From contig NZ_SOAM01000001.1 in assembly GCF_004364555.1 (NCBI RefSeq), positions 310,001-374,000 on the forward strand: a stretch of 64,000 bases of DNA, given 5' to 3'. The first letter of the stretch is position 1. Each line of letters opens with the position of its first letter. This document shows, one piece after another, positions 48,444-57,978 of this stretch. Source of the DNA: Amnibacterium kyonggiense. Its GTDB lineage: Bacteria > Actinomycetota > Actinomycetes > Actinomycetales > Microbacteriaceae. A program made the translations under genes and the position numbers. The notes under the pieces were generated by a model. That model ran no database searches, was not told where the DNA came from, and saw only the letters and a list, made by a program, of their open reading frames with translations.

Positions 48444-48988
48444 CCGTACGAGAGCCGGAGGAGGGCGCGGTCGCGCCCGTCGAGGACGACGTCGTGGGTC
48501 TGCAGGCAGCCCTCGACGGCGCCCGTCGAGCGTCCGAGGAACCGGGTGGTGAGGACGTCGGCGACATCGCAGCGGACTACATCGAGGAGCTCCTCGACAT
48601 CGCGGACCTCGACGGCGACATCGAGATCGAGGACGAGGGCGGCCGGACCACCCTGAAGGTGACGGGCGGCGACCTCCGCCTGCTCTCCGATGCCGACACC
48701 GTCGGTGCGCTGCAGGAGCTGACACGGCTCGCGGTGCAGACCCGCACCGGCGGGTTCGCACGCCTGACGCTCGACATCGGCGGCAGCCGAGACCAGCGCG
48801 CGCGCGAGCTCGCGGCCCTCGTCGAGAGCGCCGTCGCGGCGATCGGCGACGGCGCCGCCGGCGTCCCCCTGGCGCCGATGTCCTCCTACGAGCGCAAGCT
48901 CGTCCACGACCTCGCCGCCGAACGCGGGCTGCAGTCGCACTCCGAGGGCGAGGGCGGCGACCGGCACATCGTGCTGACGCCGGCGTGA
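48440..48988 (+). CDS. jag: Jag/KhpB-family RNA-binding protein (R3H)
   Basis: This 182-residue protein has an acidic N-terminus (about 1-50), a KH-like domain (about 50-115: DYIEELLDIADLDGDIEIE, TLKVTGGDLRLLSD) and a C-terminal R3H domain (about 120-182: MSSYERKLVHDLAAERG). KhpB proteins pair with KhpA to bind RNA and influence cell division. The start ATG overlaps the yidC stop and its stop overlaps rsmG (GTGA), so translation is chained. Confidence 0.9.
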   Translation: MTVREPEEGAVAPVEDDVVGLQAALDGARRASEEPGGEDVGDIAADYIEELLDIADLDGDIEIEDEGGRTTLKVTGGDLRLLSDADTVGALQELTRLAVQTRTGGFARLTLDIGGSRDQRARELAALVESAVAAIGDGAAGVPLAPMSSYERKLVHDLAAERGLQSHSEGEGGDRHIVLTPA

Positions 48989-49641
48989 CCCTGCCCGACG
49001 CAGCAGATCCGGCAGCGCCCGAGGTCGAGTCCGAGCCGGCGGAGGCCGCAACGGTCTTCGGCGACCGGCTGTCCGCGGTCCGGCGGTACGCCGCCGATCT
49101 CGCGGAGCACGGCATCGTGCTCGGCCTCATCGGCCCGCTCGAGCCACCCCGGCTCTGGTCGCGGCACGTCCTGAACAGCGGCCTGCTCGCCCCGTTCCTC
49201 CCCGAAGGGGCGTCGGTCGCCGATGTGGGCAGCGGCGCAGGCCTCCCCGGACTCGTGCTGGCCGCCGCTCGCCCGGATCTCGCGGTGACGCTCATCGAGC
49301 CGATGGAGCGCCGCGTCGCGTGGCTCGAGGTGGAGCGCGCCCGGCTCGGACTCGACAACGTGGTGGTCGAGCGGGTCCGGGCTGAGGACGCCGCGCCCGG
49401 CCGCTTCGACGTCGTCACCGCGCGGGCGGTCGGAGCGCTGACCGGTCTGCTGCCCATCACCGCACGGCTCGCGCGACCGGGCGGGCGTCTCGCCCTCCTG
49501 AAGGGGGCGGCCGTGGAGGCCGAGCTCGCGAAGGCCGAGAACGTCGTGCGGCGCCTCCGGCTCGCGGATGTCCATGTGGAGATCGCGGGACTCGGCATGG
49601 CGTCCCTGGAAACGCGAGTCCTTCTGGCTACTGTGCCCTGA
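48985..49641 (+). CDS. rsmG: 16S rRNA (guanine527-N7)-methyltransferase
   Basis: RsmG (GidB) methylates G527 of 16S rRNA using S-adenosylmethionine. The 218-residue protein has RYAADLAEHGIVLGLIGPLE, the SAM loop VADVGSGAGLPGLVLA, LIEPMERRVAWLE and FDVVTARAVGAL. The start is a GTG in a 4-bp overlap with jag. Loss of this gene causes low-level streptomycin resistance in other bacteria; the copy here is complete. Confidence 0.95.
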   Translation: MTLPDAADPAAPEVESEPAEAATVFGDRLSAVRRYAADLAEHGIVLGLIGPLEPPRLWSRHVLNSGLLAPFLPEGASVADVGSGAGLPGLVLAAARPDLAVTLIEPMERRVAWLEVERARLGLDNVVVERVRAEDAAPGRFDVVTARAVGALTGLLPITARLARPGGRLALLKGAAVEAELAKAENVVRRLRLADVHVEIAGLGMASLETRVLLATVP

Positions 49642-49680
49642 CCCCTGTTCGGGGGACACCGTCCGACATCGAGGATCGAA

Positions 49681-50595
49681 GTGACACCCAGCTCAGCGCT
49701 CGACTCGCGAGGGTCGGGATTCGACGAGTCGACGCCCCTCGCCCGGGAGCTCGCCGACCTCACCGCGCGCCGCGCCCGCCTCAAGGGGAACGCGCTGCCG
49801 CGCCCCCGCACCACCCGCGTCTTCACGGTCGCGAACCAGAAGGGCGGCGTCGGCAAGACGACGACCACGGTCAACCTCGCCGCCGCCCTCGCGAAGTCGG
49901 GGATGCGCGTGCTCGCGATCGACCTCGACCCGCAGGGCAACGCCTCCACGGCGCTCGGCGTCGAGCACCGCCACGACACGATCAGCGTCTACGACGTGAT
50001 CGTCGGCGACGCGCCGCTGTCGGACGTCGTGCAGAAGAGCCCGGAGTTCGACACCCTCTGGTGCGCGCCGGCGACGATCCACCTCGCGGGTGCGGAGATC
50101 GAGCTGGTCTCGCTCGTCGCGCGGGAGCAGCGGCTCCGCACCGCGTTGAACGCGTACCTCCAGTCCGCGGAGGAGCGCTTCGACTACGTCTTCATCGACT
50201 GCCCGCCGTCGATCGGCCTGCTCACCATCAACGCGTTCGTCGCGGCGACCGAGGTGCTGATCCCGATCCAGTGCGAGTACTACGCGCTCGAGGGCCTGTC
50301 GCAGCTGCTGCGGAACGTCGACCTCATCGAGAAGCACCTCAACCCGGCCCTGCGGGTGTCGACGATCCTGCTGACGATGTTCGACGCGCGGACCCGCCTC
50401 GCGAACGACGTCGCCGACGACGTGCGCAAGCACTTCCCGGAGCAGGTGCTCGGCAGCGTCATCCCCCGCGCGGTGCGCATCTCCGAGGCGCCGAGCCACG
50501 GGCAGAGCGTCATCACCTACGACCCGAACTCCCCCGGTGCGCTCTCGTACCTCGAGGCGGCCGGCGAGATCGCGCGTCGCGGGGTCGCGGCATGA
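49681..50595 (+). CDS. parA: Chromosome-partitioning ATPase ParA (Soj)
   Basis: ParA is a deviant-Walker ATPase that moves the origin region with ParB. The 304-residue protein has a short polar extension (1-45), the P-loop K53-G-G-V-G-K-T-T60 (ANQKGGVGKTTT), the DLDPQGNAST switch and YVFIDCPPSIGLLT. C-terminal SVIPRAVRISEAPSHGQSV is conserved. It starts with a GTG and overlaps parB by 4 bp. Confidence 0.96.
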   Translation: MTPSSALDSRGSGFDESTPLARELADLTARRARLKGNALPRPRTTRVFTVANQKGGVGKTTTTVNLAAALAKSGMRVLAIDLDPQGNASTALGVEHRHDTISVYDVIVGDAPLSDVVQKSPEFDTLWCAPATIHLAGAEIELVSLVAREQRLRTALNAYLQSAEERFDYVFIDCPPSIGLLTINAFVAATEVLIPIQCEYYALEGLSQLLRNVDLIEKHLNPALRVSTILLTMFDARTRLANDVADDVRKHFPEQVLGSVIPRAVRISEAPSHGQSVITYDPNSPGALSYLEAAGEIARRGVAA

Positions 50596-51617
50596 CCACG
50601 CCGAAGACCTCCGGCGCCGCGCCCGCGCGCCAGCAGCGGCTCGGCCGGGGCATCGGCGCACTGCTGATGCCCGACGACGACCGGCCGCTCGACCAGACGC
50701 GGCCGTCGGACGTCTACTTCGGGCGGGCGAACGAGCCCGCAGACGACCTGCAGGCCGCGCCCGGGCTCCGGCTCGTCGCGCTGGCCCCGGGCGACATCAG
50801 CCCGAACCCGCAGCAGCCCCGTCGCGAGTTCGACGAGGAGGCGATGGCCGAGCTCGTCGTCTCCGTGCAGGAGAACGGCGTCCTGCAGCCGATCGTCGTC
50901 CGCCCCCTCGCGGAGACGCAGGGCAAGTACGAGCTCGTCATGGGCGAGCGGCGACTGCGGGCGGCCAAGGAGGCCGGCCTCCGCACGATCCCCGCCGTCA
51001 TCAAGCAGGCCGGCGACGACCAGATGCTGCAGGAGGCGCTCCTCGAGAACCTCCACCGCGTGCAGCTGACGCCGCTGGAGGAGGCGAGCGCGTACCAGCA
51101 GCTCATCGAGGACTTCGGCGTCACGCACGAGGAGCTCGGGATGCGGATCGGGCGCAACCGCACCACGATCACGAACACGATCCGCCTGCTGCGCCTGCCA
51201 GAGCACATCCAGCGGAAGGTCGCGTCCGGTGTCATCACGCCAGGGCACGCCCGCGCGGTGCTGTCGGTCGTCGACCCCGAGCTCATGGACCGGCTCGTCG
51301 AGAAGATCGTCACCGAGGACCTCAACGTCCGGCAGTCCGAGGCCGCCGCGATCCGCCTCGCGGGTCCGACGAAGCCGAAGAAGGCGACCGGGCGCCGCCA
51401 TGAGGGGCTCGACCACATCGCGGACAAGCTCGGCTCGCGCTTCGACACCCGCGTGCGCGTCGACCTGAACGCGAAGAGCGGCCGGATCGTCATCGACTTC
51501 GGCTCGGTCGCGGACCTGAACCGCATCCTCGAGGAGATCGGCGAGGAGAAGTGGGAGGAGGGCGAGGCGCGCGAGCGCATGCTCGCCCAGCGCACGGCGG
51601 CCCTCCGCCGCAAGTAG
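50592..51617 (+). CDS. parB: Chromosome-partitioning protein ParB (Spo0J)
   Basis: ParB binds parS sites and forms a CTP-dependent sliding clamp. The 341-residue protein has the N-terminal ParA-contact region (RLGRGIGALLMPDD) and the CTPase/box region with NPQQPRREFDEEAM and GERRLRAAKEAGL. Further on are ALLENLHRVQLTPLEEASAYQ, the helix-turn-helix MRIGRNRTTITNTIRLLRLP and the dimerisation C-terminus. I find no perfect parS (GTTTCACGTGAAAC) within the window. Confidence 0.96.
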   Translation: MTTPKTSGAAPARQQRLGRGIGALLMPDDDRPLDQTRPSDVYFGRANEPADDLQAAPGLRLVALAPGDISPNPQQPRREFDEEAMAELVVSVQENGVLQPIVVRPLAETQGKYELVMGERRLRAAKEAGLRTIPAVIKQAGDDQMLQEALLENLHRVQLTPLEEASAYQQLIEDFGVTHEELGMRIGRNRTTITNTIRLLRLPEHIQRKVASGVITPGHARAVLSVVDPELMDRLVEKIVTEDLNVRQSEAAAIRLAGPTKPKKATGRRHEGLDHIADKLGSRFDTRVRVDLNAKSGRIVIDFGSVADLNRILEEIGEEKWEEGEARERMLAQRTAALRRK

Positions 51618-51651
51618 GTCACCGCCGTCCCGTTTCTGGTCAGATGGGTCG

Positions 51652-52383
51652 ATGGGCCCACGCATCCGGTTCGAGCAGGGGCTGCAGGGCGGCCTGGCCG
51701 TCGCGCGCGGTGCGGGCCTGCTGATCGTCGTCGTCGACGTGCTGTCGTTCTCCACGTGCGTCACCGTCGCTGCCGACCGGGGGATCGAGGTCCTGCCCGC
51801 GCGGTGGCGGGACGGGCGGGCGGAGGAGCTCGCGCTGGAGCACGGCGCGGTCCTCGCCGGTCCGCGCGGCGGTCCCGGCGTGAGCCTGTCCCCCGGCTCG
51901 ATCCGGCGGGCGTCGGGCGTCCGGCGCATCGTCCTCCCCTCGCCGAACGGAGCGACGTTGAGCGCCGAGTTCGCCCGCCGGGGCAGCGTCGTCGCGGGTT
52001 GCCTGCGCAACGCCCGCGCGGTCGGAGCCGCGTGCGCGCGTCATCTCGAGCGCTCGACCACCGCGGAGGTCGTCGTCGTCGCCGCGGGAGAGCGGTGGCA
52101 GGACGATTCGTTGCGTCCGGCGCTCGAGGACGTCTGGGGCGCCGGGGCCGTCCTGGAGGCCGTCGGACGGGAGGACCTCGCGACGCCCGATGCCCTCGCG
52201 GCCGCCGACGCCTTCCGCTCCGGTCTGCGGCGCGGGCTGCCGCTCGCAGACCTGCCGAGCGGGGGCGAGCTGACCGACGCGGGCTTCGCGGAGGACGTCG
52301 CGATCGCCGGTGAGCTGGACGCGAGCACCGCCGTTCCCGTCCTCGTCGACGGCGCCTTCTCCGCCCTGCAGGACGGGAGGTGA
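51652..52383 (+). CDS. ComB-family 2-phosphosulfolactate phosphatase-like protein
   Basis: This 243-residue cytoplasmic protein shows the ComB pattern: LLIVVVDVLSFSTCVTVAADRG, VLAGPRGG, RIVLPSPNGATLSAEFARRG and VVVVAAGERWQDDSLRPALEDVWGAGAV. In methanogens ComB hydrolyses 2-phosphosulfolactate in coenzyme M synthesis, but no other coenzyme M or sulfolactate gene is nearby. It lies 34 bp after parB and converges with ddl, 2 bp apart. The true substrate is not known for actinobacterial members. Confidence 0.82.
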   Translation: MGPRIRFEQGLQGGLAVARGAGLLIVVVDVLSFSTCVTVAADRGIEVLPARWRDGRAEELALEHGAVLAGPRGGPGVSLSPGSIRRASGVRRIVLPSPNGATLSAEFARRGSVVAGCLRNARAVGAACARHLERSTTAEVVVVAAGERWQDDSLRPALEDVWGAGAVLEAVGREDLATPDALAAADAFRSGLRRGLPLADLPSGGELTDAGFAEDVAIAGELDASTAVPVLVDGAFSALQDGR

Positions 52384-52385
52384 GG

Positions 52386-53339
52386 TCAGGCGCCGGCGAG
52401 GGCGCGCTGCGTGATCGCCGCGTAGGCGCTCGACAGGTCCCGGCCCGTCGAGAGCAGGGCCTGCGGCAGCAGGCTCGTCTCCGTCAGCCCCGGCATGACG
52501 TTCGACTCGAGGAACCACGGGCGGCCCTCGCCGTCGATCACGAGGTCGGCCCGCGAGAGGTGCCGGAGGCCCATCGCGCGGTGCGCCACCACGGCGAGGT
52601 CGCCTGCGGCCTCGGCGACCTCCGCGGGCACGCGGGCGGGCGTGTAGAACCGCGTCGCCCCGGCCGTGTAGCGCTCCTCGAAGCCGTAGAAGCCGCTCCG
52701 CGGGACGATCTCGACGGCGGGCAGAGCCTCCGCGCCCTCGTCACCGTCGAGGACGCCGACGGCGACCTCCGTGCCCGTGATCCGTTGCTCGATGAGCGCC
52801 TCGTCCGCGTACGTGAAGGCGTCCATGAGGGCTCGGGGCAGCTGCTGCGCCTCGTCGACCACCGTCACGCCCTGCGCGGAGCCGCCCCGGGCCGGCTTCA
52901 CGACGAGCTGCTCCGACATCGATCCGAGGATCGTGTCGATCGCGCTGCGCGCACCGATCTCGCGGAAGACCTCCCGCGTCAGCGTCACGGAGGCGGGCGT
53001 CGTGCCCCCGGCGTCGGACACGATCCGCTTCGCTGTGGGCTTGTCCCACGCCAGTCGGGCGGCCGGGCCGCGGCTGCCGATGTACGTGAGCCCGGACACG
53101 TCGAGGAGCGCCCGCAGCGAACCGTCCTCACCGCTCGCGCCGTGCAGCGCCGGCCATACGACGTCGGGTCGCTGCTCGAGCAGGGCGGTCAGCAGGCGCG
53201 CGTCGGGTTCGGCCGTGGTCACCGCCCAGCCGAGCCGGGCGAGCGCGTCGACCACGCGCCGGCCCGACCGGAGGGAGACGTCGCGCTCGTGCGAGATGCC
53301 GCCCGACAGCACCACCACGGAAGGGGTCGTTCCGGCCAT
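52386..53339 (-). CDS. ddl: D-alanine--D-alanine ligase
   Basis: Ddl joins two D-alanines for the peptidoglycan stem peptide. The 317-residue ATP-grasp protein has the N-terminal VVVLSGGISHERDVSLRSG, the ATP-grasp core SEQLVVKPARGGSAQGVTVV, and the C-terminal LESNVMPGLTETSLLP for the second D-alanine and metal. The length is slightly short for the family. It shares the minus strand with the aminotransferase 46 bp upstream. Specificity for D-Ala rather than D-lactate cannot be fixed by eye. Confidence 0.85.
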   Translation of the reverse strand: MAGTTPSVVVLSGGISHERDVSLRSGRRVVDALARLGWAVTTAEPDARLLTALLEQRPDVVWPALHGASGEDGSLRALLDVSGLTYIGSRGPAARLAWDKPTAKRIVSDAGGTTPASVTLTREVFREIGARSAIDTILGSMSEQLVVKPARGGSAQGVTVVDEAQQLPRALMDAFTYADEALIEQRITGTEVAVGVLDGDEGAEALPAVEIVPRSGFYGFEERYTAGATRFYTPARVPAEVAEAAGDLAVVAHRAMGLRHLSRADLVIDGEGRPWFLESNVMPGLTETSLLPQALLSTGRDLSSAYAAITQRALAGA

Positions 53340-53385
53340 GAGGTCTCCTCGTCGCTTCGGTGGCGGGTCGGTCGGTGCGGGTCGG

Positions 53386-54705
53386 TCAGCGGAGGTCCGG
53401 CGGCGGAGCGCCGACGGCGCGGTCGTCGCGGCGGGGTGCGAGCGACACGGTGCCGGCGAACGCGCGGACCAGCTCGAGCTCGCCGTTCACCACCGTCGCG
53501 AGCCGCTGGATGCCGACCTCGATGTCCGCGGGCGTCGGGTAGCAGAACGAGAGCCGCATCTCCCTCCCGCCGGAGCCGTCCGCGTAGAACCCGGTGCCGG
53601 GCGTGTAGGCGACCAGCTCGCGGACGGCGCGGGGCAGCATCTGCTTCGAGTGCAGCTCCTCCGGCAGCCCGACCCACACGTAGAACCCGCCGTTCGGCTC
53701 GTTCCAGGTGAGGTTCGGCAGGTACCGGCCGAGCGCGGCGAGCATGGCGTCGCGCCGCTCCCGGTAGACGTCGCGGAACCGGCTGATCTGCGCGCGCCAG
53801 TCCACGGTCTCCAGGTACTCGGAGATGAGGTGGTGGTTGAAGCTCGACGGCGAGAGGATCGCGGACTCGGTGGCGAGCACCAGCTTCTCGCGGATGGCGT
53901 GCGGGGCGACCGCCCAGCCGACGCGGAAGCCGGGGGCGAACGTCTTCGAGAAGGAGCCGAGGTAGACGACGCCCTCGGGGTTCAGCGTCTGCAGCGGCTT
54001 CGGCGGCGCCTCGTCGAACCAGAGGAGCCCGTAGGGGTTGTCCTCCACGATCAGCACGCCGAGCCGCCGGCAGGTCTCCACGATCCGCGGGCGGCGCTCC
54101 GCGGACAGCGTGGTGCCGGCCGGGTTGTGGAAGGTCGGGATCGTGTAGAGGAACTTCACGGTGCGACCGAGCGACCGCTGCTCGAGGATCGCGGCTTCGA
54201 GGACCTCCGGCACCAGGCCGTCCGCGTCCATCGGCAGGTGCACGACCCGCGCCTGGTACGACTTGAAGACGCCGAGCGCGCCGACGTAGCTGGGCCCCTC
54301 GGCGAGGATCACGTCGCCCGGGTCGATGAACAGCTTCGTGACGAGGTCGATCGCCTGCTGCGACCCGGTCGTCGTGACCACGTCGTCCGGGGAGGCGGCG
54401 ATGCCCTCCTCCGCCATCACCTCGACGATGTGCTCGCGGAGCCGCGGCAGCCCCTGACCGGAGCCGTACTGCAGGGCCGCGGGCGCGTCCGTGAGCAGCA
54501 TGCGGTCGATCGCACCGGCGACGAGCTCGCGCGGGATGGCACGCACGTACGGCATGCCGCCGGCGAGGGAGACGACCTCGGGGCGCGAGGCCACGGCGAA
54601 GAGCGCCCTGACCTCGCTGGCGGCCAGGCCGGAAGCTCGCTCGGCGTACGTGGCGAGCCACGGGTCGAGGTCGGTGCCGGTTCCGGTCGGGCGGAGGTCG
54701 CTCAC
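53386..54705 (-). CDS. PLP-dependent aminotransferase (class I/II, 2-aminoadipate/aromatic-like)
   Basis: This 439-residue fold-type I aminotransferase has AALQYGSGQGLPRLREHI, VTTTGSQQAIDLVTKL, FLYTIPTFHNPAGTTLS, VEDNPYGLLWFDEAP and the PLP lysine K254 in LGSFSKTFAPGFRVGW. The C-terminus has FYADGSGGREMRLSFCYP. It lacks the GntR winged helix of MocR regulators, so it acts as an enzyme. Such proteins are often labelled 2-aminoadipate transaminases; the substrate is open. Adjacency to ddl hints at amino-acid supply but is not proof. Confidence 0.88.
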   Translation of the reverse strand: MSDLRPTGTGTDLDPWLATYAERASGLAASEVRALFAVASRPEVVSLAGGMPYVRAIPRELVAGAIDRMLLTDAPAALQYGSGQGLPRLREHIVEVMAEEGIAASPDDVVTTTGSQQAIDLVTKLFIDPGDVILAEGPSYVGALGVFKSYQARVVHLPMDADGLVPEVLEAAILEQRSLGRTVKFLYTIPTFHNPAGTTLSAERRPRIVETCRRLGVLIVEDNPYGLLWFDEAPPKPLQTLNPEGVVYLGSFSKTFAPGFRVGWAVAPHAIREKLVLATESAILSPSSFNHHLISEYLETVDWRAQISRFRDVYRERRDAMLAALGRYLPNLTWNEPNGGFYVWVGLPEELHSKQMLPRAVRELVAYTPGTGFYADGSGGREMRLSFCYPTPADIEVGIQRLATVVNGELELVRAFAGTVSLAPRRDDRAVGAPPPDLR

Positions 54706-54753
54706 GTCAGTGCCTTCTCAGTGCTCCCTCGCGCGCGGTGCGCGCACGAGGCC

Positions 54754-54861
54754 CCAGCAGGACGAATGCACCGGAGGCAGGAGGGATCCAAGACTGGTCT
54801 CGTCCTGCTGGAGTCGATTCGTCCTGCCGGGGTGCTGGCCCCCGCCCGTGGATCCCTCCTG
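54754..54861. repeat. Intergenic nested palindrome, CAGCAGGA family, copy 3 (divergent)
   Basis: CCAGCAGGACGA (54754-54765) pairs with 54800-54811 and, over GCAGGACGAAT, alternatively with 54817-54827. CAGGAGGGATCCA (54778-54790) pairs with 54849-54861. It contains GGATCCAAGAC, also found at 34889-34899. It fills most of the 194-bp gap downstream of trxA on the minus strand, and I see no gene in it. Confidence 0.55.
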
Positions 54862-54899
54862 TCGCGCTGCGACGGGAGGGCCGATCGGATCGGGGGCTG

Positions 54900-55217
54900 T
54901 CAGGCCAGGACGGCAGCGAGGTCGGCCTCGATGGCGGGCTTCGGCTTGGCGCCGATGACCGTCTTCACGACCTCACCGTTCGAGTAGAGCTTCATCGCCG
55001 GGATCGACGTGATCTGGTACTTCATCGCGGTCTCGGGGTTCTCGTCGACGTTCAGCTTGACGATCGAGATCTTGTCCGCGTGCTCCTCGGCGATCTCCAT
55101 GAGCACGGGCCCGACCCGGCGACACGGGCCGCACCAGGCCGCCCAGAAGTCCACCAGCACAGGCTTGTCCGACTTGAGGACTTCCTGCTCGAAAGTCGCA
55201 TCGGTCACTTCGCGCAT
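54900..55217 (-). CDS. trxA: Thioredoxin
   Basis: This 105-residue thiol-disulphide oxidoreductase reduces cytoplasmic proteins with electrons from TrxB. The active site is W28-C29-G-P-C32 in [15 protein letters not shown], with the cis-proline loop [13 protein letters not shown] chose the ATG at 55217 from the family start ([13 protein letters not shown]) and an AGGAG about 11 nt upstream. The reductase gene is 50 bp upstream on the same strand. Confidence 0.96.
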   Translation of the reverse strand: MREVTDATFEQEVLKSDKPVLVDFWAAWCGPCRRVGPVLMEIAEEHADKISIVKLNVDENPETAMKYQITSIPAMKLYSNGEVVKTVIGAKPKPAIEADLAAVLA

Positions 55218-55267
55218 GGCGTCGATCACTCCTAGGCGTATGGATGGATGAGGAACGGAGGGGAACT

Positions 55268-56299
55268 CTACGCCCGGCCGACCAGTTCGCCGTCCGGCGT
55301 GAAGGTCGCGCCGGCCGCGGGGGACTCGCCCGGGGCGTTGTCGCCTCGCGCCCGGCCGAGCAGCTCGGCGGGCAGGGCGGCCAGGTAGTGCTCGGCGTCG
55401 AGCGCGGCGACCGTGCCGGAGGCGGCCGCGGTGACGGCCTGGCGGTAGGTCGGGTCGATGACGTCGCCCGCGGCGAAGACGCCGGGGAGGGAGGTCCGGG
55501 AGGACCGGCCGTCGACCTTGATCGTGCCCTCGGGCGTGAGCTCGAGCACGTCCTTCACGAGGTCGGTGCGCGGGTCGTTGCCGATCGCGATGAACACGCC
55601 GTCGACCGGGAGGTGCGTGTCCTCGCCGCCGTTCGTGGATGTGAGCTTCACGCCGTCGACCAGCGAGCCGCCCTGGATCTCCTCGATCCTCGCGTTCCAC
55701 TGGAACTCGATCTTCGGGTCGTCGAACGCGCGCTCCTGCATGATCTTCGAGGCGCGGAGCGAGTCGCCGCGGTGGATCAGGTGGACCTTCGAGGCGAACT
55801 TCGTGAGGAACGTCGCCTCCTCCATCGCGGAGTCGCCGCCGCCGACGACCGCGATCTCCTTCCCGCGGAAGAAGAACCCGTCGCAGGTGGCGCACCACGA
55901 GACGCCGTGGCCGGACAGCCGGTCCTCGCCCTCGACGCCGAGCCTCCGGTACGCGGAGCCGCTCGCGACGATGACCGTCAGCGCCTCGTAGACCTTGTGC
56001 GACCTGCCCTCGCCGACGTGCACGCGCTTGACCTCGCCGTCGAGCTCGACCGCGGTGGCGTCCTCGAGCACGATCTCGGTGCCGAACTTCTCGGCCTGGA
56101 GCCGCATGTTCTCCATGAGGTCGGGGCCCATGATGCCCTCCGGGAAGCCCGGGAAGTTCTCGACCTCGGTCGTGTTGACGAGCTCGCCGCCGGCCTCCAC
56201 CGAGGAGGCGATCAGCAGGGGCTCGAGCTGGGCGCGCGCGGCGTAGATCGCGGCCGTGTACCCCGCAGGGCCTGAACCGATGATGATCACCTGACGCAT
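55268..56299 (-). CDS. trxB: Thioredoxin reductase
   Basis: This 343-residue FAD enzyme passes electrons from NADPH to thioredoxin. The FAD loop is [19 protein letters not shown], the redox pair is C136-A-T-C139 in [11 protein letters not shown], the NADPH loop is [12 protein letters not shown] with HRGDSLRAS, and the end has [22 protein letters not shown]-terminal tail of about 25 residues extends beyond the usual end. The ATG at 56299 has GGAGCGAG upstream. It is coupled functionally to trxA. Confidence 0.96.
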   Translation of the reverse strand: MRQVIIIGSGPAGYTAAIYAARAQLEPLLIASSVEAGGELVNTTEVENFPGFPEGIMGPDLMENMRLQAEKFGTEIVLEDATAVELDGEVKRVHVGEGRSHKVYEALTVIVASGSAYRRLGVEGEDRLSGHGVSWCATCDGFFFRGKEIAVVGGGDSAMEEATFLTKFASKVHLIHRGDSLRASKIMQERAFDDPKIEFQWNARIEEIQGGSLVDGVKLTSTNGGEDTHLPVDGVFIAIGNDPRTDLVKDVLELTPEGTIKVDGRSSRTSLPGVFAAGDVIDPTYRQAVTAAASGTVAALDAEHYLAALPAELLGRARGDNAPGESPAAGATFTPDGELVGRA

Positions 56300-56358
56300 G
56301 TCTCGCTCCTTGACGTCCACGGGGGGTCAAACGGTAATCGCCGTGGGCCTATTCCGGG

Positions 56359-57978
56359 TCAGCGACGCAGCCGGGCGCGGACGAATCCGGTCGCGAGCCG
56401 GATCTCCGGCGCCCGCATCAGCGCCAGGACGATCCCGTAGACGACGAGGCAGGTGAGCGCCACGACGACCGCGCCCACGAGGCCGCCGATGCGGGACGCG
56501 ACGGGCCAGCCGTCCGCGAAGCCCCCGAGCGCCCAGAGGAGGAGCAGCCCCGCGCCGAGTGCCGGGAGACCCGCGACGACCAGCCGGCGGAGCGTGCCGA
56601 CCAGGTGCGGATCGAGCAGGGGCCCGAGGCGCCGACGCAGCAGCACGACGGCGACGACGAGCTGCACCGTCCCGCCCACCGAGATCACCGCGGCGATGCC
56701 TGCCGCGGTCCACGCCGGCGGCAGCAGGAAGCAGAGCAGCAGGCCGGGCACCACGACCACGAGCTGGACGATCGTGAAGCGGAACGGCGTCCGGGTGTCC
56801 GACAGGGCGTAGAAGCAGCGCTGGACGACGTAGAGCACGGTGAACGGCAGCAGGCCGAGGACGTAGGCGACGAGGACGGGCGCCACCACGTGCGCCTGCT
56901 GCGCGGTCGTCAGGTACCTGTTGGTCTCGCTGAAGAAGGCCGTGATCGGCAGGGCGACCGCGAGCAGCGCGACCGTGGCGACGCCCATCGCGATCAGGGT
57001 GACGCGGAGCACGGCGCTGAGGTCGTCGCGCACGGCGTCGAGCCGGCCGTCCGCGGCGTGCTCGCTCATCCGCGGGTAGAAGGCGGTCGCGAGCGACACC
57101 GTGATGATCGAGTGCGGGAGCATGAAGAGCAGCCACGCGTTCAGCAGCGCGGTCGACGACGGGTGGAGCGGGCTGCTCGCGGTCGTCGCCACCTGGCTCT
57201 GGAGGAATCCGGCGGCCTGGGTGAGGACGAGCATCGCGAACGTCCACCCCGCGGCCTGCCCGGTCGCGCGCAGGCCGACGCCGCGCCACCGGAAGTCGGG
57301 CCGGTAGTCCAGGCCCGTACGGCGCCACACCAGCGCGAGCACCGCCGCCTGCACGACGAGGCCGAGCGTGGTCCCGCCGGCGAGCAGCGCCGTCTGCTCC
57401 GGCGGCAGCGCAGTGCCCCGGCCGGGATCGACCGTGCCGAACACGGCGAGGAAGAGGCCGAGCACCGCGATCGAGACGACGTTGTTCGCGACCGGCGCCC
57501 ACGTGTAGGCGCCGAACCGCTTCCGGGCGTTCAGCACCTCTCCGAGCACGGCGTACATCCCGAGGAAGAAGATCTGCGGCATCGACCAGTACGCGAACGG
57601 CACCGCGGCGTCGTAGGTCGCTCCGAGCGGGACGGACAGGCGCATCACGAGCGGGGCGGCGATCGTGAGCGCCGCCGTCAGGACGCCGAGCATCACGATC
57701 GCGATGGTCACGAGCTTGTTGACGTAGGCGGCGCCGCCGTCCGCGCCTCGGCTGGCGCGGATCGTCTGGGGCACGAGCACCGCACTCACCAGGCCGCCGC
57801 CGATCAGCGCGTACAGGCTGGTGGGCATCTGGTTCGCGACGGTCAGGGCGTTCCCGACGATGTTCGCCTGCCCGATGAACACGACCGTGAGCACGAAGCT
57901 CCGGACGAACCCGAGCACGCGCGACACGATCGTGCCGGAGGCGAGCAGCGCGCTCGCCCTCCCGAGGCCGGAGCTCAC
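56359..57978 (-). CDS. murJ: Lipid II flippase MurJ
   Basis: This 539-residue polytopic protein of about 14 helices moves lipid II to the outer face of the membrane. Family marks include GTIVSRVLGFVRSFVLTVV, QMPTSLYALIGGGLVSAVLVP, FLGMYAVLGEVLNARKRFG and FYALSDTRTPF. It begins with a GTG overlapping the DUF6049 stop (GTGA). Mycobacterial MurJ carries a C-terminal pseudokinase and extracellular domain; this protein ends after the last helix with a short basic tail (RLRR), so those domains are absent. Confidence 0.93.
   Translation of the reverse strand: MSSGLGRASALLASGTIVSRVLGFVRSFVLTVVFIGQANIVGNALTVANQMPTSLYALIGGGLVSAVLVPQTIRASRGADGGAAYVNKLVTIAIVMLGVLTAALTIAAPLVMRLSVPLGATYDAAVPFAYWSMPQIFFLGMYAVLGEVLNARKRFGAYTWAPVANNVVSIAVLGLFLAVFGTVDPGRGTALPPEQTALLAGGTTLGLVVQAAVLALVWRRTGLDYRPDFRWRGVGLRATGQAAGWTFAMLVLTQAAGFLQSQVATTASSPLHPSSTALLNAWLLFMLPHSIITVSLATAFYPRMSEHAADGRLDAVRDDLSAVLRVTLIAMGVATVALLAVALPITAFFSETNRYLTTAQQAHVVAPVLVAYVLGLLPFTVLYVVQRCFYALSDTRTPFRFTIVQLVVVVPGLLLCFLLPPAWTAAGIAAVISVGGTVQLVVAVVLLRRRLGPLLDPHLVGTLRRLVVAGLPALGAGLLLLWALGGFADGWPVASRIGGLVGAVVVALTCLVVYGIVLALMRAPEIRLATGFVRARLRR

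Noticed and set aside
49681-51617. parS sites near parAB
   Set aside because: I found no GTTTCACGTGAAAC or close match in the window; CACGTG words at 13977, 14060 and 33691 lack the flanking arms.
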